The notes under the pieces are model-generated. The model saw only the letters and a list, made by a program, of their open reading frames with translations. It had not been told where the DNA came from and ran no database searches. 64,000 nt of DNA. Source: Aradus depressus (lineage: Eukaryota; Arthropoda; Insecta; Hemiptera; Aradidae). The translations under genes were made by a program, and so were the position numbers. Where the stretch lies: positions 528,501 through 592,500 of the forward strand of contig OY759227.1 of assembly GCA_963662175.1 (NCBI GenBank), in the 5' to 3' direction. Position 1 is the first letter of the stretch. Each line of letters begins with the position of its first letter. Positions 1 through 12,129 of the stretch are shown piece by piece.

Positions 1-198
1 CTCGAAAACCCAGTTGAGCATCCTTCAGGAATTTTTCGGTAAGGGGGCGTATTACTTTACTTTGTCTATGCAAAGGTTGAGGACTCACACTGCTGCCCCA
101 CAGTAGGTCCGAAGGAGGGAGTGCTCATTAGAGCTGGGGATGTACATTGTTATACTACCTCCATACCCCAAAGTAGGTGTGGGACTCTCTGGGTACGT
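1..198 (+). repeat. 198-bp monomer (25-bp deletion)
   Basis: Only one copy of tatactacctccatacccc is present (here with attgttatac upstream), so the 25-bp internal duplication is missing. It also has the variant tttttcggtaagg, shared with the other short copy at 422-619, so the two are related by a 421-bp, two-monomer step. Confidence 0.92.
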
Positions 199-421
199 CT
201 CGAAAACCTAGTTGAGCATCCTTCAGGAATTTTTTGGCAAGGGGGCGTTTTACTTTACTTTGTCTATGCAAAGGTTGAGGACTCACAATGCTGCCCCACA
301 GTAGGTCCGAAGGACGGAGTGCTGATTACAGCTGGGGATGTACATTGCTATATTTCCTCCATACCCACATTGATATACTACCTCCATACCCCAAAGTAGG
401 TGTGGGACTCTCTGGGTACGT

Positions 422-619
422 CTCGAAAACCCAGTTGAGCATCCTTCAGGAATTTTTCGGTAAGGGGGCGTATTACTTTACTTTGTCTATGCAAAGGTTG
501 AGGACTCACACTGCTGCCCCACAGTAGGTCCGAAGGAGGGAGTGCTCATTAGAGCTGGGGATGTACATTGCTATACTACCTCCATACCCCAAAGTAGGTG
601 TGGGACTCTCTGGGTACGT
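422..619 (+). repeat. 198-bp monomer (25-bp deletion)
   Basis: Same single-copy tatactacctccatacccc structure and same tttttcggtaagg variant as the first monomer of the window, one full-length monomer away. This marks a short dimer duplication at the left edge. Confidence 0.92.
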
Positions 620-2174
620 CCCGAAAACACAGTTGAGCATCTTTCAGGAATTTTTTGGCAAGGGGGCGTATTACTTTACTTTGTCTTTGCAAAGGTTGAG
701 GACTCACACTGCTGCCCCACAGTAGGTCCGAAGGAGGGAGTGCTCATTGGAGCTGGCGTGTACATTGCTATACTACCTTCATACCCACATTGATATACTA
801 CCTCCATACCCCAAAGTAGGTGTGGGACTCTCTGGGTACGTCTCGAAAACCCAGTTGAGCATCCTTCAAGAATTTTTTGGCAAGGGGGCATATTACTATT
901 CTGTGTCTATGGAAAGGTTGAGGACTCACACTGCTGGCCCACAGTAGGTCCGAAGGAGGGAGTGCTCATTAGAGCTGTGGGTGTACATTGCTATACTACC
1001 TTCATACCCACATTGATATACTACCTCCATACCCCGAAGTAGGTGTGGGACTCTCTGGGTACGTCTCGAAAACCCAGTTGAGCATCCTTCAGGAATTTTT
1101 TGGCAAGGGGGCGTATTACTTTACTTTGTCTATGCAAAGGTTGAGGACTCACACTGCTGCCCCACAGTAGGTCCGAAGGAGGGAGTGCTCATTAGAGCTG
1201 GGGATGTACATTGCTATACTACCTCCATACCCACATTGATATACTACCTCCATACCCCAAAGTAGGTGTGGGACTCTCTGGGTACGTCCCGAAAACCCAG
1301 TTGAGCATCCTTCATGAATTTTTTGGCAAGGGGGCATATTACTATACTTTGTCTTTGCAAAGGTTGAGGACAAATTGCTGCCCCACAGTAGGTCCGAAGG
1401 AGGGAGTGCTCATTAGAGCTGGGGGTATACATTGCTATACTACCTTCATACCCACATTGATATACTACCTCCATACCCCAAAGTAGGTGTGGGACTCTCT
1501 GGGTACGTCTCGAAAACCTAGTTGAGCATCCTTCAGCAATTTTTTGGCAAGGGGGCGTATTACTTTACTTTGTCTATGCAAAGGTTGAGGACTCACACTG
1601 CTGCCCCACAGTAGGTCCGAAGGAGGGAGTGCTCATTAGAGCTGGGGATGTACATTGCTATACTACCTCCATACCCACATTGATATACAATCTCCATACC
1701 CCAAAGTAGGTGTGGGACTCTCTGGGTACGTCCCGAAAACCCAGTTGAGCATCCTTCATGAATTTTTTGGCAAGGGGGCATATTACTATACTTTGTCTTT
1801 GCAAAGGTTGAGGACACACTGCTGCCCCACAGTAGGTCCGAAGGAGGGAGTGCTCATTAGAGCTGGGGGTATACATTGGTATACTACCTTCATACCCACA
1901 TTGATATACTACCTCCATACCCCAAAGTAGGTGTGGGACTCTCTGGGTACGTATCGAAAACCCAGTTGAGCATCCTTCAGGAATTTTTTGGCAAGGGGGC
2001 GTATTACTTTACTTTGTCTATGCAAAGGTTGAGGACTCACACTGCTGCCCCACAGTAGGTCCGAAGGAGAGAGTGCTCATTAGAGCTGGGGTGTACATTG
2101 CTATACTACCTTCATACCCACATTGATATACTACCTCCATACCCCAAAGTAGGTGTGGGACTCTCTGGGTACGT

Positions 2175-2618
2175 CTCGAAAACCCAGTTGAGCATCCTTC
2201 AGGAATTTTTTGGCATGGGGCGTATTACTTTACTTTGTCTATGCAGAGGTTGAGGACTCACACTGCTGCCCCACAGTAGGTCCGAAGGAGGGAGTGCTCA
2301 TTAGAGCTGGGGATGTACATTGCTATACTACCTCCATACCCACATTGATATACTACCTCCATACCCCAAAGTAGGTGTGGGACTCTCTGGGTACGTCTGG
2401 AAAACCCAGTTGAGCATCCTTCAGGAATTTTTTGGCATGGGGCGTATTACTTTACTTTGTCTATGCAGAGGTTGAGGACTCACACTGCTGCCCCACAGTA
2501 GGTCCGAAGGAGGGAGTGCTTATTAGAGCTGGGGATGTACATTGCTATACTACCTCCATACCCACATTGATATACTACCTCCATACCCCAAAGTAGGTGT
2601 GGGACTCTCTGGGTACGT
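2175..2618 (+). repeat. Adjacent monomer doublet (222 + 222 bp)
   Basis: Two neighbouring monomers, starting at 2175 and 2397, share the rare combination tttttggcatggggcg (one G lost from the G run) and tatgcagagg. No other monomer I saw has both. This is the smallest visible step of array growth, a single-monomer tandem duplication. The second copy has since changed gtctcgaaaa to gtctggaaaa. Confidence 0.85.
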
Positions 2619-4398
2619 CTCGAAAACCCAGTTGAGCATCCTTCAGGAATTTTTTGGCAAGGGGGCATATTACTATACTTTGTCTATGCAAAGGTTGAGG
2701 ACTCACACTGCTGGCCCACAGTAGGTCCGAAGGAGGGAGTGCTCATTAGAGCTGGGGATGTACATTGCTATACTACCTCCATACCCACATTGATATACTA
2801 CTTCCATACCCCAAAGTAGGTGTGGGACTCTCTGGGTACGTCTCGAAAACCCAGTTGAGCATCTTTCAGGAATTTTTTGGCAAGGGGGCGTATTACTTTA
2901 CTTTGTCTATGCAAAGGTTGAGGACTCACACTGCTGCCCCACAGTAGGTCCGAAGGAGGGAGTGCTCATTAGAGCTGGGGTGTACATTGCTATACTACCT
3001 TCATACCCACATTGATATACTACCTCCATACCCCAAAGTAGGTGTGGGACTCTCTGGGTACGTCTCGAAAACCCAGTTGAGCATCCTTCAAGAATTTTTT
3101 GGCAAGGGGGCATATTACTATTCTGTGTCTATGGAAAGGTTGAGGACTCACACTGCTGGTCCACAGTAGGTCCGAAGGAGGGAGTGCTCATTAGAGCTGT
3201 GGGTGTACATTGCTATACTACCTTCATACCCACATTGATATACTACCTCCATACCCCGAAGTAGGTGTGGGACTCTCTGGGTACGTCTCGAAAACCCAGT
3301 TGAGCATCCTTCAGGAATTTTTTGGCAAGGGGACGTATTACTTTACTTTGTCTATGCAAAGGTTGAGGACTCACACTGCTGCCCCACAGTAGGTCCGAAG
3401 GAGGGAGTGCTCATTAGAGCTGGGGATGTACATTGCTATACTACCTCCATACCCACATTGATATACTACTTCCATACCCCAAAGTAGGTGTGGGACTCTC
3501 TGGGTACGTCTCGAAAACCCAGTTGAGCATCTTTCAGGAATTTTTTGGAAAGGGGGCGTATTACTTTATTTTGTCTATGCAAAGGTTGAGGACTCACACT
3601 GCTGGCCCACAGTAGGTCCGAAGGAGGGAGTGCTCATTAGAGCTGTGGGTGTACATTGCTATACTACCTTCATACCCACATTGATATACTACCTCCATAC
3701 CCCGAAGTAGGTGTGGGACTCTCTGGGTACGTCTCGAAAACCCAGTTGAGCATCCTTCAGGAAGTTTTTGGCAAGGGGGCGTATTACTTTACTTTGTCTA
3801 TGCAAAGGTTGAGGACTCACACTGCTGCCCCACAGTAGGTCCGAAGGAGGGAGTGCTCATTAGAGCTGGGGATGTACATTGCTCTACTACCTCCATACCC
3901 ACATTGATATACTACCTCCATACCCCAAAGTAGGTGTGGGACTCTCTGGGTACGTCCCGAAAACCCAGTTGAGCATCCTTCATGAATTTTTTGGCAAGGG
4001 GGCATATTACTATACTTTGTCTTTGCAAAGGTTGAGGACAAACTGCTGCCCCACAGTAGGTCCGAAGGAGGGAGTGCTCATTAGAGCTGGGGGTATACAT
4101 TGCTATACTACCTTCATACCCACATTGATATACTACCTCCATACCCCAAAGTAGGTGTGGGACTCTCTGGGTAAGTCTCGAAAACCCAGTTGAGCATCCT
4201 TCAGGAATTTTTTGGCAAGGGGGCGTATTACTTTACTTTGTCTATGCAAAGGTTGAGGACTCACACTGCTGCCCCACAGTAGGTCCGAAGGAGGGAGTGC
4301 TCATTAGAGCTGGGGTGTACATTCCTATACTAACTTCATACCCACATTGATATACTACCTCCATACCCCGAAGTAGGTGTGGGACTCTCTGGGTAAGT

Positions 4399-5316
4399 CT
4401 CGAAAACCCAGTTGAGCATCCTTCAGGAATTTTTTGGCGAGGGGGCGTATTACTTTACTTTGTCTATGTAAGGTTGAGGACTCACACTGCTGCCCCACAG
4501 TAGGTCCGAAGGAGGGAGTGCTCATTAGAGCTGGGGTGTACATTGCTATACTACCTTCATACCCACATTGATATACTACCTCCATACCCCAAAGTAGGTG
4601 TGGGACTCTCTGGGTACGTCTCGAAAACCTAGTTGAGCATCCTTCAGGAATTTTTTGGCAAGGGGGCGTTTTACTTTACTTTGTCTATGCAAAGGTTGAG
4701 GACTCACACTGCTGCCCCACAGTAGGTCCGAAGGAGGGAGTGCTCATTAGAGCTGGGGATGTACATTGCTATACTTCCTCCATACGCACATTGATATACT
4801 ACCTCCATACTCCAAAGTAGGTGTGAGACTCTCTGGGTACGTCTCGAAAACCCAGTTGAGCATCCTTCAAGAATTTTTTGGCAAGGGGGCATATTACTAT
4901 ACTTTGTCTATGCAAAGGTTGAGAACTCACACTGCTGCCCCACAGTAGGTCCGAAGGAGGGAGTGCTCATTAGAGCTGGGGGTATACATTGGTATACTAC
5001 CTTCATACCCACATTGATATACTACCTCCATACCCCAAAGTAGGTGTGGGACTCTCTGGGTACGTCTCGAAAACCTAGTTGAGCATCCTTCAGGAATTTT
5101 TTGGAAAGGGGGCGTATTACTTTACTTTGTCTATGCAAAGGTTGAGGACTCACACTGCTGCCCCACAGTAGGTCCGAAGGAGGGAGTGCTCATTAGAGCT
5201 GGGGATGTACATTGCTATACTACCTCCATACCCACATTGATATACAACCTCCATACCCCAAAGTAGGTGTGGGACTCTCTGGGTACGTCCCGAAAACCCA
5301 GTTGAGCATCCTTCAT
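4399..5316 (+). repeat. Segment homologous to the start of the 3095-bp units
   Basis: Monomers at 4399, 4620, 4843, 5066 and 5289. The first has ttggcgagggggcg with tatgtaagg, and the second has cgttttactttac. The same pair recurs at 12575/12796 and 15670/15891 (offset 8176 from here). The segment is therefore an older relative of the 3095-bp higher-order unit, though the monomer at 4843 is not in the same order as there. Confidence 0.8.
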
Positions 5317-5349
5317 GAATTTTTTGGCAAGGGGGCATATTACTATACT

Positions 5350-6665
5350 TTGTCTTTGCAAAGGTTGAGGACACACTGCTGCCCCACAGTAGGTCCGAAG
5401 GAGGGAGTGCTCATTAGAGCTGGGGGTATACATTGGTATACTACCTTCATACCCACATTGATATACTACCTCCATACCCCAAAGTAGGAGTGGGACTCTC
5501 TGGGTACGTCTCGAAAACCCAGTTGAGCATCCTTCAGGAATTTTTTGGCAAGGGGGCGTATTACTTTACTTTGTCTATGCAAAGGTTGAGGACTCACACT
5601 GCTGCCCCACAGTAGGTCCGAAAGAGGGAGTGCTCATTAGAGCTGGGGTGTACATTGCTATACTACCTTCATACCCACATTGATATACTACCTCCATACC
5701 CCAAAGTAGGTGTGGGACTTTCTGGGTACGTCTCGAAAACCCAGTTGAGCATCCTTCAGGAATTTTTTGGCAAGGGGGCATATTACTATACTTTGTCTAT
5801 GCAAAGGTTGAGGACTCACACTGCTGCCCCACAGTAGGTCCGAAGGAGGGAGTGCTCATTAGAGCTGGGGATGTACATTGCTATACTTCCTCCATACGCA
5901 CATTCATATACTACCTCCATACTCCAAAGTAGGTGTAGGACTCTCTGGGTACGTCCCGAAATCCCCAGTTGAGCATCCTTCATGAATTTTTTGGCAAGGG
6001 GGCGTATTACTTTACTTTGTCTATGCAAAGGTTGAGGACTCACACTGCTGCCCCACAGTAGGTCCGAAGGAGGGAGTGCTCATTAGAGCTGGGGATGTAC
6101 ATTGCTATACTTCCTCCATACGCACATTGATATACTACCTCCATACTCCAAAGTAGGTGTGAGACTCTCTGGGTACGTCTCGAAAACCCAGTTGAGCATC
6201 CTTCAAGAATTTTTTGGCAAGGGGGCATATTACTATACTTTGTCTATGCAAAGGTTGAGAACTCACACTGCTGCCCCACAGTAGGTCCGAAGGAGGGAGT
6301 GCTCATTAGAGCTGGGGATGTACATTGCTATACTTCCTCCATACGCACATTCATATACTACCTCCATACTCCAAAGTAGGTGTGGGACTCTCTGGGTACG
6401 TCCCGAAATCCCCAGTTGAGCATCCTTCATGAATTTTTTGGCAAGGGGGCGTATTACTTTACTTTGTCTATGCAAAGGTTGAGGACTCACACTGCTGCCC
6501 CACAGTAGGTCCGAAGGAGGGAGTGCATTGCTATACTACCTTCATACCCACATTGATATACTACCTCCATACCCCAAAGTAGGTGTGGGACTCTCTGGTT
6601 ACGTCTCGAAAACCCAGTTGAGCATCCTTCAAGAATTTTTTGGCAAGGGGGCATATTACTATACT
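5350..6665 (+). repeat. 1316-bp six-monomer unit, copy 1
   Basis: Six monomers of 222, 223, 224, 223, 203 and 221 bp are tandemly duplicated. Shared markers between the copies are: taggagtggg (5487 and 6803), ccgaaagaggg, catacgcacattcat, cgaaatccccag (one extra C), ttgagaactcac, and a final 21-bp-deleted monomer. Homologous positions are exactly 1316 bp apart, for example 5510 and 6826. The boundary lies somewhere in 5317-5350, inside an identical stretch. Confidence 0.9.
6402..6604 (+). repeat. 203-bp monomer (21-bp deletion)
   Basis: The join reads gagggagtgcattgc. The 21 bases between gtgc and attgc, which normally hold cattagagctgggg and the tgtaca motif, are absent. A single shared C flanks the deletion. 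The monomer otherwise has the extra C of cgaaatcccc, giving 224-21 bp. First of seven copies in the window. Confidence 0.93.
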
Positions 6666-6825
6666 TTGTCTTTGCAAAGGTTGAGGACACACTGCTGCCC
6701 CACAGTAGGTCCGAAGGAGGGAGTGCTCATTAGAGCTGGGGGTATACATTGGTATACTACCTTCATACCCACATTGATATACTACCTCCATACCCCAAAG
6801 TAGGAGTGGGACTCTCTGGGTACGT
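6605..6825 (+). repeat. Hybrid monomer at the 1316-bp duplication junction
   Basis: The left part (ctggttacgtctcg just upstream, then ccttcaagaa) matches the monomer at 7921. The right part (actttgtctttgcaaagg and ggacacactg) matches the monomer at 5289. The switch must lie between 6632 (the base after ccttcaa begins to discriminate) and 6666 (T against G in acttt/actgt), in 33 bp common to both parents. This is what an unequal crossover or in-register replication slip between homologous monomers leaves. Confidence 0.88.
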
Positions 6826-7981
6826 CTCGAAAACCCAGTTGAGCATCCTTCAGGAATTTTTTGGCAAGGGGGCGTATTACTTTACTTTGTCTATGCAAAG
6901 GTTGAGGACTCACACTGCTGCCCCACAGTAGGTCCGAAAGAGGGAGTGCTCATTAGAGCTGGGGTGTACATTGCTATACTACCTTCATACCCACATTGAT
7001 ATACTACCTCCATACCCCAAAGTAGGTGTGGGACTTTCTGGGTACGTCTCGAAAACCCAGTTGAGCATCCTTCAGGAATTTTTTGGCAAGGGGGCATATT
7101 ACTATACTTTGTCTATGCAAAGGTTGAGGACTCACACTGCTGCCCCACAGTAGGTCCGAAGGAGGGAGTGCTCATTAGAGCTGGGGATGTACATTGCTAT
7201 ACTTCCTCCATACGCACATTCATATACTACCTCCATACTCCAAAGTAGGTGTAGGACTCTCTGGGTACGTCCCGAAATCCCCAGTTGAGCATCCTTCATG
7301 AATTTTTTGGCAAGGGGGCGTATTACTTTACTTTGTCTATGCAAAGGTTGAGGACTCACACTGCTGCCCCACAGTAGGTCCGAAGGAGGGAGTGCTCATT
7401 AGAGCTGGGGATGTACATTGCTATACTTCCTCCATACGCACATTGATATACTACCTCCATACTCCAAAGTAGGTGTGAGACTCTCTGGGTACGTCTCGAA
7501 AACCCAGTTGAGCATCCTTCAAGAATTTTTTGGCAAGGGGGCATATTACTATACTTTGTCTATGCAAAGGTTGAGAACTCACACTGCTGCCCCACAGTAG
7601 GTCCGAAGGAGGGAGTGCTCATTAGAGCTGGGGATGTACATTGCTATACTTCCTCCATACGCACATTCATATACTACCTCCATACTCCAAAGTAGGTGTG
7701 GGACTCTCTGGGTACGTCCCGAAATCCCCAGTTGAGCATCCTTCATGAATTTTTTGGCAAGGGGGCGTATTACTTTACTTTGTCTATGCAAAGGTTGAGG
7801 ACTCACACTGCTGCCCCACAGTAGGTCCGAAGGAGGGAGTGCATTGCTATACTACCTTCATACCCACATTGATATACTACCTCCATACCCCAAAGTAGGT
7901 GTGGGACTCTCTGGTTACGTCTCGAAAACCCAGTTGAGCATCCTTCAAGAATTTTTTGGCAAGGGGGCATATTACTATACT
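6666..7981 (+). repeat. 1316-bp six-monomer unit, copy 2
   Basis: Second copy of the preceding unit, with the same variants in the same order (monomer starts 6826, 7048, 7271, 7495, 7718, 7921). The crossover joining it to copy 1 lies in the hybrid monomer at 6605. The related units at 12.5-18.7 kb contain this six-monomer series only once. So this doubling happened separately, or a copy was lost there. Confidence 0.9.
7718..7920 (+). repeat. 203-bp monomer (21-bp deletion)
   Basis: Copy of the 6402 monomer within the second 1316-bp unit, exactly 1316 bp downstream, with the same cgaaatcccc and gagtgcattgc features. Here it is followed by a monomer with ctgtgtctcaggaaagg rather than tttgtctttgcaaagg. 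Confidence 0.93.
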
Positions 7982-9550
7982 GTGTCTCAGGAAAGGTTGA
8001 GGACTCACACTGCTGGCCCACAGTAGGTCCGAAGGAGGGAGTGCTCATTAGAGCTGTGGGTGTACATTGCTATACTACTTTCATACCCACATTGATATAC
8101 TACCTCCATACCCCAAAGTAGGTGTGGGATTCTCTGGGTACGTCTCGAAAACCCAGTTGAGCATCCTTCAGGAATTTTTTGGCAAGGGGGCGTATTACTT
8201 TACTTTGTCTATGCAAAGGTTGAGGACTCACACTGCTGCCCCACAGTAGGTCCGAAGGAGGGAGTGCTCATTAGAGCTGGGGATGTACATTGCTATACTA
8301 CCTCCATTCCCACATTGATATACTACCTCCATACCCCAAAATAGGTGTGGGACTCTCTGGGTACGTCTCGAAAACCCAGTTGAGCATCCTTCAGGAATTT
8401 TTTGGCAAGGGGGCATATTACTATACTTTGTCTATGCAAAGGTTGAGGACTCACACTGCTGTCCCACAGTAGGTCCGAAGAAGGGAGTGCTCATTAGAGC
8501 TGGGGATGTACATTGCTATACTTCCTCCATACCCACATTCATATACTACCTCCATACTCCAAAGTAGGTGTGGGGCTCTCTGGGTACGTCCCGAAAACCC
8601 AGTTGAGCATCCTTCATGAATTTTTTGGCAAGGGGGCGTATTACTTTACTTTGTCTATGCAAAGGTTGAGGACTCACACTGCTGCCCCACAGTAGGTCCG
8701 AAGGAGGGAGTGCTCATTAGAGCTGGAGTGTACATTGCTATACTACCTTCATACCCACATTGATATACTACCTCCATACCCCAAAGTAGGTGTGGGACTC
8801 TCTGGGTACGTCTCGAAAACCCAGTTGAGCATCCTTCAGGAATTTTTTGGCAAGGGGGCGTATTACTTTACTTTGTCTATGCAAAGGTTGAGGACTCACA
8901 CTGCTGCCCCACAGTAGGTCCGAAGGAGGGAGTGCTCATTAGAGCTGGGGTGTACATTGCTATACTACCTTCATACCCACATTGATATACTACCTCCATA
9001 CCCCAAAGTAGGTGTGGGACTCTCTGGGTACGTCTCGAAAACCCAGTTGAGCATCCTTCATGAATTTTTTATCAAGGGGGCATATTACTATACTTTGTCT
9101 ATGCAAAGGTTGACGACTCACACTGCTGCCCCACAGTAGGTCCGAAGGAGGGAGTGCTCATTAGAGGTGGGGATGTACATTGCTATACTACCTCCATACC
9201 CACATTGATATACTACTTCCATACCCCAAAGTAGGTGTGGGACTCTCTGGGTACGTCTCGAAAACCCAGTTGAGCATCTTTCAGGAATTTTTTGGAAAGG
9301 GGGCGTATTACTTTATTTTGTCTATGCAAAGGTTGAGGACTCACACTGCTGCCCCACAGTAGGTCCGTAGGAGGGAGTGCTCATTAGAGCTGGGGTGTAC
9401 ATTGCTATACTACCTTCATACCCACATTGATATACTACCTCCATACTGCAAAGTAGGTGTGGGACTCTCTGGGTACGTCTCGAAAACCCAGTTGAGCATC
9501 CTTCAAGAATTTTTTGGCAAGGGGGCATATTACTATACTGTGTCTATGGA
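7791..9550 (+). repeat. 1760-bp eight-monomer unit
   Basis: Monomers at 7921, 8144, 8367, 8590, 8812, 9034, 9257 and 9479 (223, 223, 223, 222, 222, 223, 222 and 202 bp). Their markers in order are ctgtgtctcagg, gtgggattctc, ccaaaataggtg with gctgtcccacag, cccgaaaacc with ttcatgaatt, a plain copy, tttttatcaagg with gttgacgactc, catctttcag with ttattttgtc, and ctgcaaagtagg. The next unit repeats most of this order. Confidence 0.85.
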
Positions 9551-9680
9551 AAGGTTGAGGACTCACACTGCTGCCCCACAGTAGGTCCGAAGGAGGGAGT
9601 GCATTGCTATACTACCTTCATACCCACATTGATATACTACCTCCATACCCCAAAGTAGGTGTGGGACTCTCTGGTTACGT
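9479..9680 (+). repeat. 202-bp monomer (21-bp deletion), hybrid background
   Basis: Same gagtgcattgc junction, but the left part has ctcgaaaacc, ttcaag and ctgtgtctatgg in place of cgaaatcccc with ttcatg. The deletion allele has therefore been moved onto a different monomer background by recombination near 9550. Confidence 0.9.
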
Positions 9681-11533
9681 CTCGAAAACCCAGTTGAGCA
9701 TCCTTCAAGAATTTTTTGGCAAGGGGGCATATTACTATACTGTGTCTCAGGAAAGGTTGAGGACTCACACTGCTGGCCCACAGTAGGTCCGAAGGAGGGA
9801 GTGCTCATTAGAGCTGTGGGTGTACATTGCTATACTACTTTCATACCCACATTGATATACTACCTCCATACCCCAAAGTAGGTGTGGGATTCTCTGGGTA
9901 CGTCTCGAAAACCCAGTTGAGCATCCTTCAGGAATTTTTTGGCAAGGGGGCGTATTACTTTACTTTGTCTATGCAAAGGTTGAGGACTCACACTGCTGCC
10001 CCACAGTAGGTCCGAAGGAGGGAGTGCTCATTAGAGCTGGGGATGTACATTGCTATACTACCTCCATACCCACATTGATATACTACCTCCATACCCCAAA
10101 ATAGGTGTGGGACTCTCTGGGTACGTCTCGAAAACCCAGTTGAGCATCCTTCAGGAATTTTTTGGCAAGGGGGCATATTACTATACTTTGTCTATGCAAA
10201 GGTTGAGGACTCACACTGCTGTCCCACAGTAGGTCCGAAGAAGGGAGTGCTCATTAGAGCTGGGGATGTACATTGCTATACTTCCTCCATACCCACATTC
10301 ATATACTACCTCCATACTCCAAAGTAGGTGTGGGACTCTCTGGGTACGTCCCGAAAACCCAGTTGAGCATCCTTCATGAATTTTTTGGCAAGGGGGCGTA
10401 TTACTTTACTTTGTCTATGCAAAGGTTGAGGACTCACACTGCTGCCCCACAGTAGGTCCGAAGGAGGGAGTGCTCATTAGAGCTGGAGTGTACATTGCTA
10501 TACTACCTTCATACCCACATTGATATACTACCTCCATACCCCAAACTAGGTGTGGGACTCTCTGGGTACGTCTCGAAAACCCAGTTGAGCATCCTTCAAG
10601 AATTTTTTGGCAAGGGGGCATATTACTATACTGTGTCTATGGAAAGGTTGAGGACTCACACTGCTGGCCCACAGTAGGTCCGAAGGAGGGAGTGCTCATT
10701 AGAGCTGTGGGTGTATATTGCTATACTAACTTCATACCCACATTGATATACCACCACCATACCCCAAAGTAGGTGTGGGACTCTCGGGGTACGTCTCGAA
10801 AACCCAGTTGAGCATCCTTCAGGAATTTTTTGGCAAGGGGGCGTATTACTTTACTTTGTCTATGCAAAGGTTGAGGACTCACACTGCTGCCCCACAGTAG
10901 GTCCGAAGGAGGGAGTGCTCATTAGAGCTGGGGTGTACATTGCTATACTACCTTCATACCCACATTGATATACTACCTCCATACCCCAAAGTAGGTGTGG
11001 GACTCTCTGGGTACGTCTCGAAAACCCAGTTGAGCATCCTTCATGAATTTTTTATCAAGGGGGCATATTACTATACTTTGTCTATGCAAAGGTTGACGAC
11101 TCACACTGCTGCCCCACAGTAGGTCCGAAGGAGGGAGTGCTCATTAGAGCTGGGGATGTACATTGCTATACTACCTCCATACCCACATTGATATACTACT
11201 TCCATACCCCAAAGTAGGTGTGGGACTCTCTGGGTACGTCTCGAAAACCCAGTTGAGCATCTTTCAGGAATTTTTTGGAAAGGGGGCGTATTACTTTATT
11301 TTGTCTATGCAAAGGTTGAGGACTCACACTGCTGCCCCACAGTAGGTCCGTAGGAGGGAGTGCTCATTAGAGCTGGGGTGTACATTGCTATACTACCTTC
11401 ATACCCACATTGATATACTACCTCCATACTGCAAAGTAGGTGTGGGACTCTCTGGGTACGTCTCGAAAACCCAGTTGAGCATCCTTCAAGAATTTTTTGG
11501 CAAGGGGGCATATTACTATACTGTGTCTATGGA
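9551..11533 (+). repeat. 1983-bp nine-monomer unit, related to the 1760-bp unit
   Basis: Repeats the preceding series with an offset of 1760 bp up to about 10,560. An additional monomer (starting at 10572, with tgtatattgc, ataccaccacc and ctctcggggtac at its right end) follows. The series then resumes at an offset of 1983 bp (9034 to 11017, 9257 to 11240, 9479 to 11462). The difference of 223 bp is exactly one monomer gained or lost. Confidence 0.85.
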
Positions 11534-12129
11534 AAGGTTGAGGACTCACACTGCTGGCCCACAGTAGGTCCGAAGGAGGGAGTGCTCATTAGAGCTGTGG
11601 GTGTACATTGCTATACTACCTTCATACCCACATTGATATACTACCTCCATACCCCAAAGTAGGTGTGGGACTCTCTGGGTACGTCCCGAAAACCCAGTTG
11701 AGCATCCTTCATGAATTTTTTGGCAAGGGGGCATATTACTATACTTTGTCTATGCAAAGGTTGAGGACTCACACTGCTGCCCCACAGTAGGTCCGAAGGA
11801 CGGAGTGCTCATTACAGCTGGGGATGTACATTGCTATACTTCCTCCATACCCACATTGATATACTACCTCCATACCCCAAAGTAGGTGTGGGACTCTCCG
11901 GGTACGTCTCGAAAACCCAGTTGAGCATCCTTCAGGAATTTTTTGTCAAGGGGGCATATTACTATACTTTGTCTATGCAAAGGTTGAGGACTCACACTGC
12001 TGCCCCACAGTAGGTCCGAAGGAGGGAGTGCTCATTAGAGCTGGGGTGTACATTGCTATACTACCTTCATACCCACATTGATATACTACCTCCATACCCC
12101 AAAGTAGGTGTGGGACTCTCTGGGTACGT
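11017..12129 (+). repeat. 1113-bp five-monomer cassette, first complete copy
   Basis: Order of monomers: (i) tttttatcaagg with gttgacgactc; (ii) catctttcag, ttggaaagg, ttattttgtc, gtccgtagg; (iii) ttcaagaatt with ctgtgtctatgg and gctggcccac; (iv) cccgaaaacc, ttcatgaatt, ccgaaggacgg and attacagctgg; (v) ttttttgtcaagg. Lengths are 223, 222, 223, 223 and 222 bp. The same cassette returns at 22.7-27.3 kb and in part near 30 and 32 kb. Confidence 0.88.

Larger units (their letters stand above)
1..4398 (+). repeat. Left domain: loosely ordered monomers
   Basis: Monomers start at 1, 199, 422, 620, 842, 1065, 1288, 1509, 1732, 1953, 2175, 2397, 2619, 2842, 3064, 3287, 3510, 3733, 3956 and 4177. There is no clean tandem higher-order unit. 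Diagnostic variants recur at about 2222 bp (10 monomers): the attactattctgtg variant in the monomers at 842 and 3064, and the gaagtaggtg variant near 1036 and 3258. Another match is offset by 2668 bp (the ggacaaa-ctgctg deletions in the monomers at 1288 and 3956). The region from 1.65 to 2.05 kb matches 5.2-5.6 kb at an offset of 3557 bp. This domain is more heterogeneous than those to its right, which suggests older or less recently homogenised DNA. Confidence 0.8.

Noticed and set aside
105..118. Hairpin between tccttcag (monomer 21-28) and ccgaagga (110-117)
   Set aside because: Seven of eight positions pair, but the arms are about 80 bp apart and no compensatory changes are seen. Not supported as a structure.
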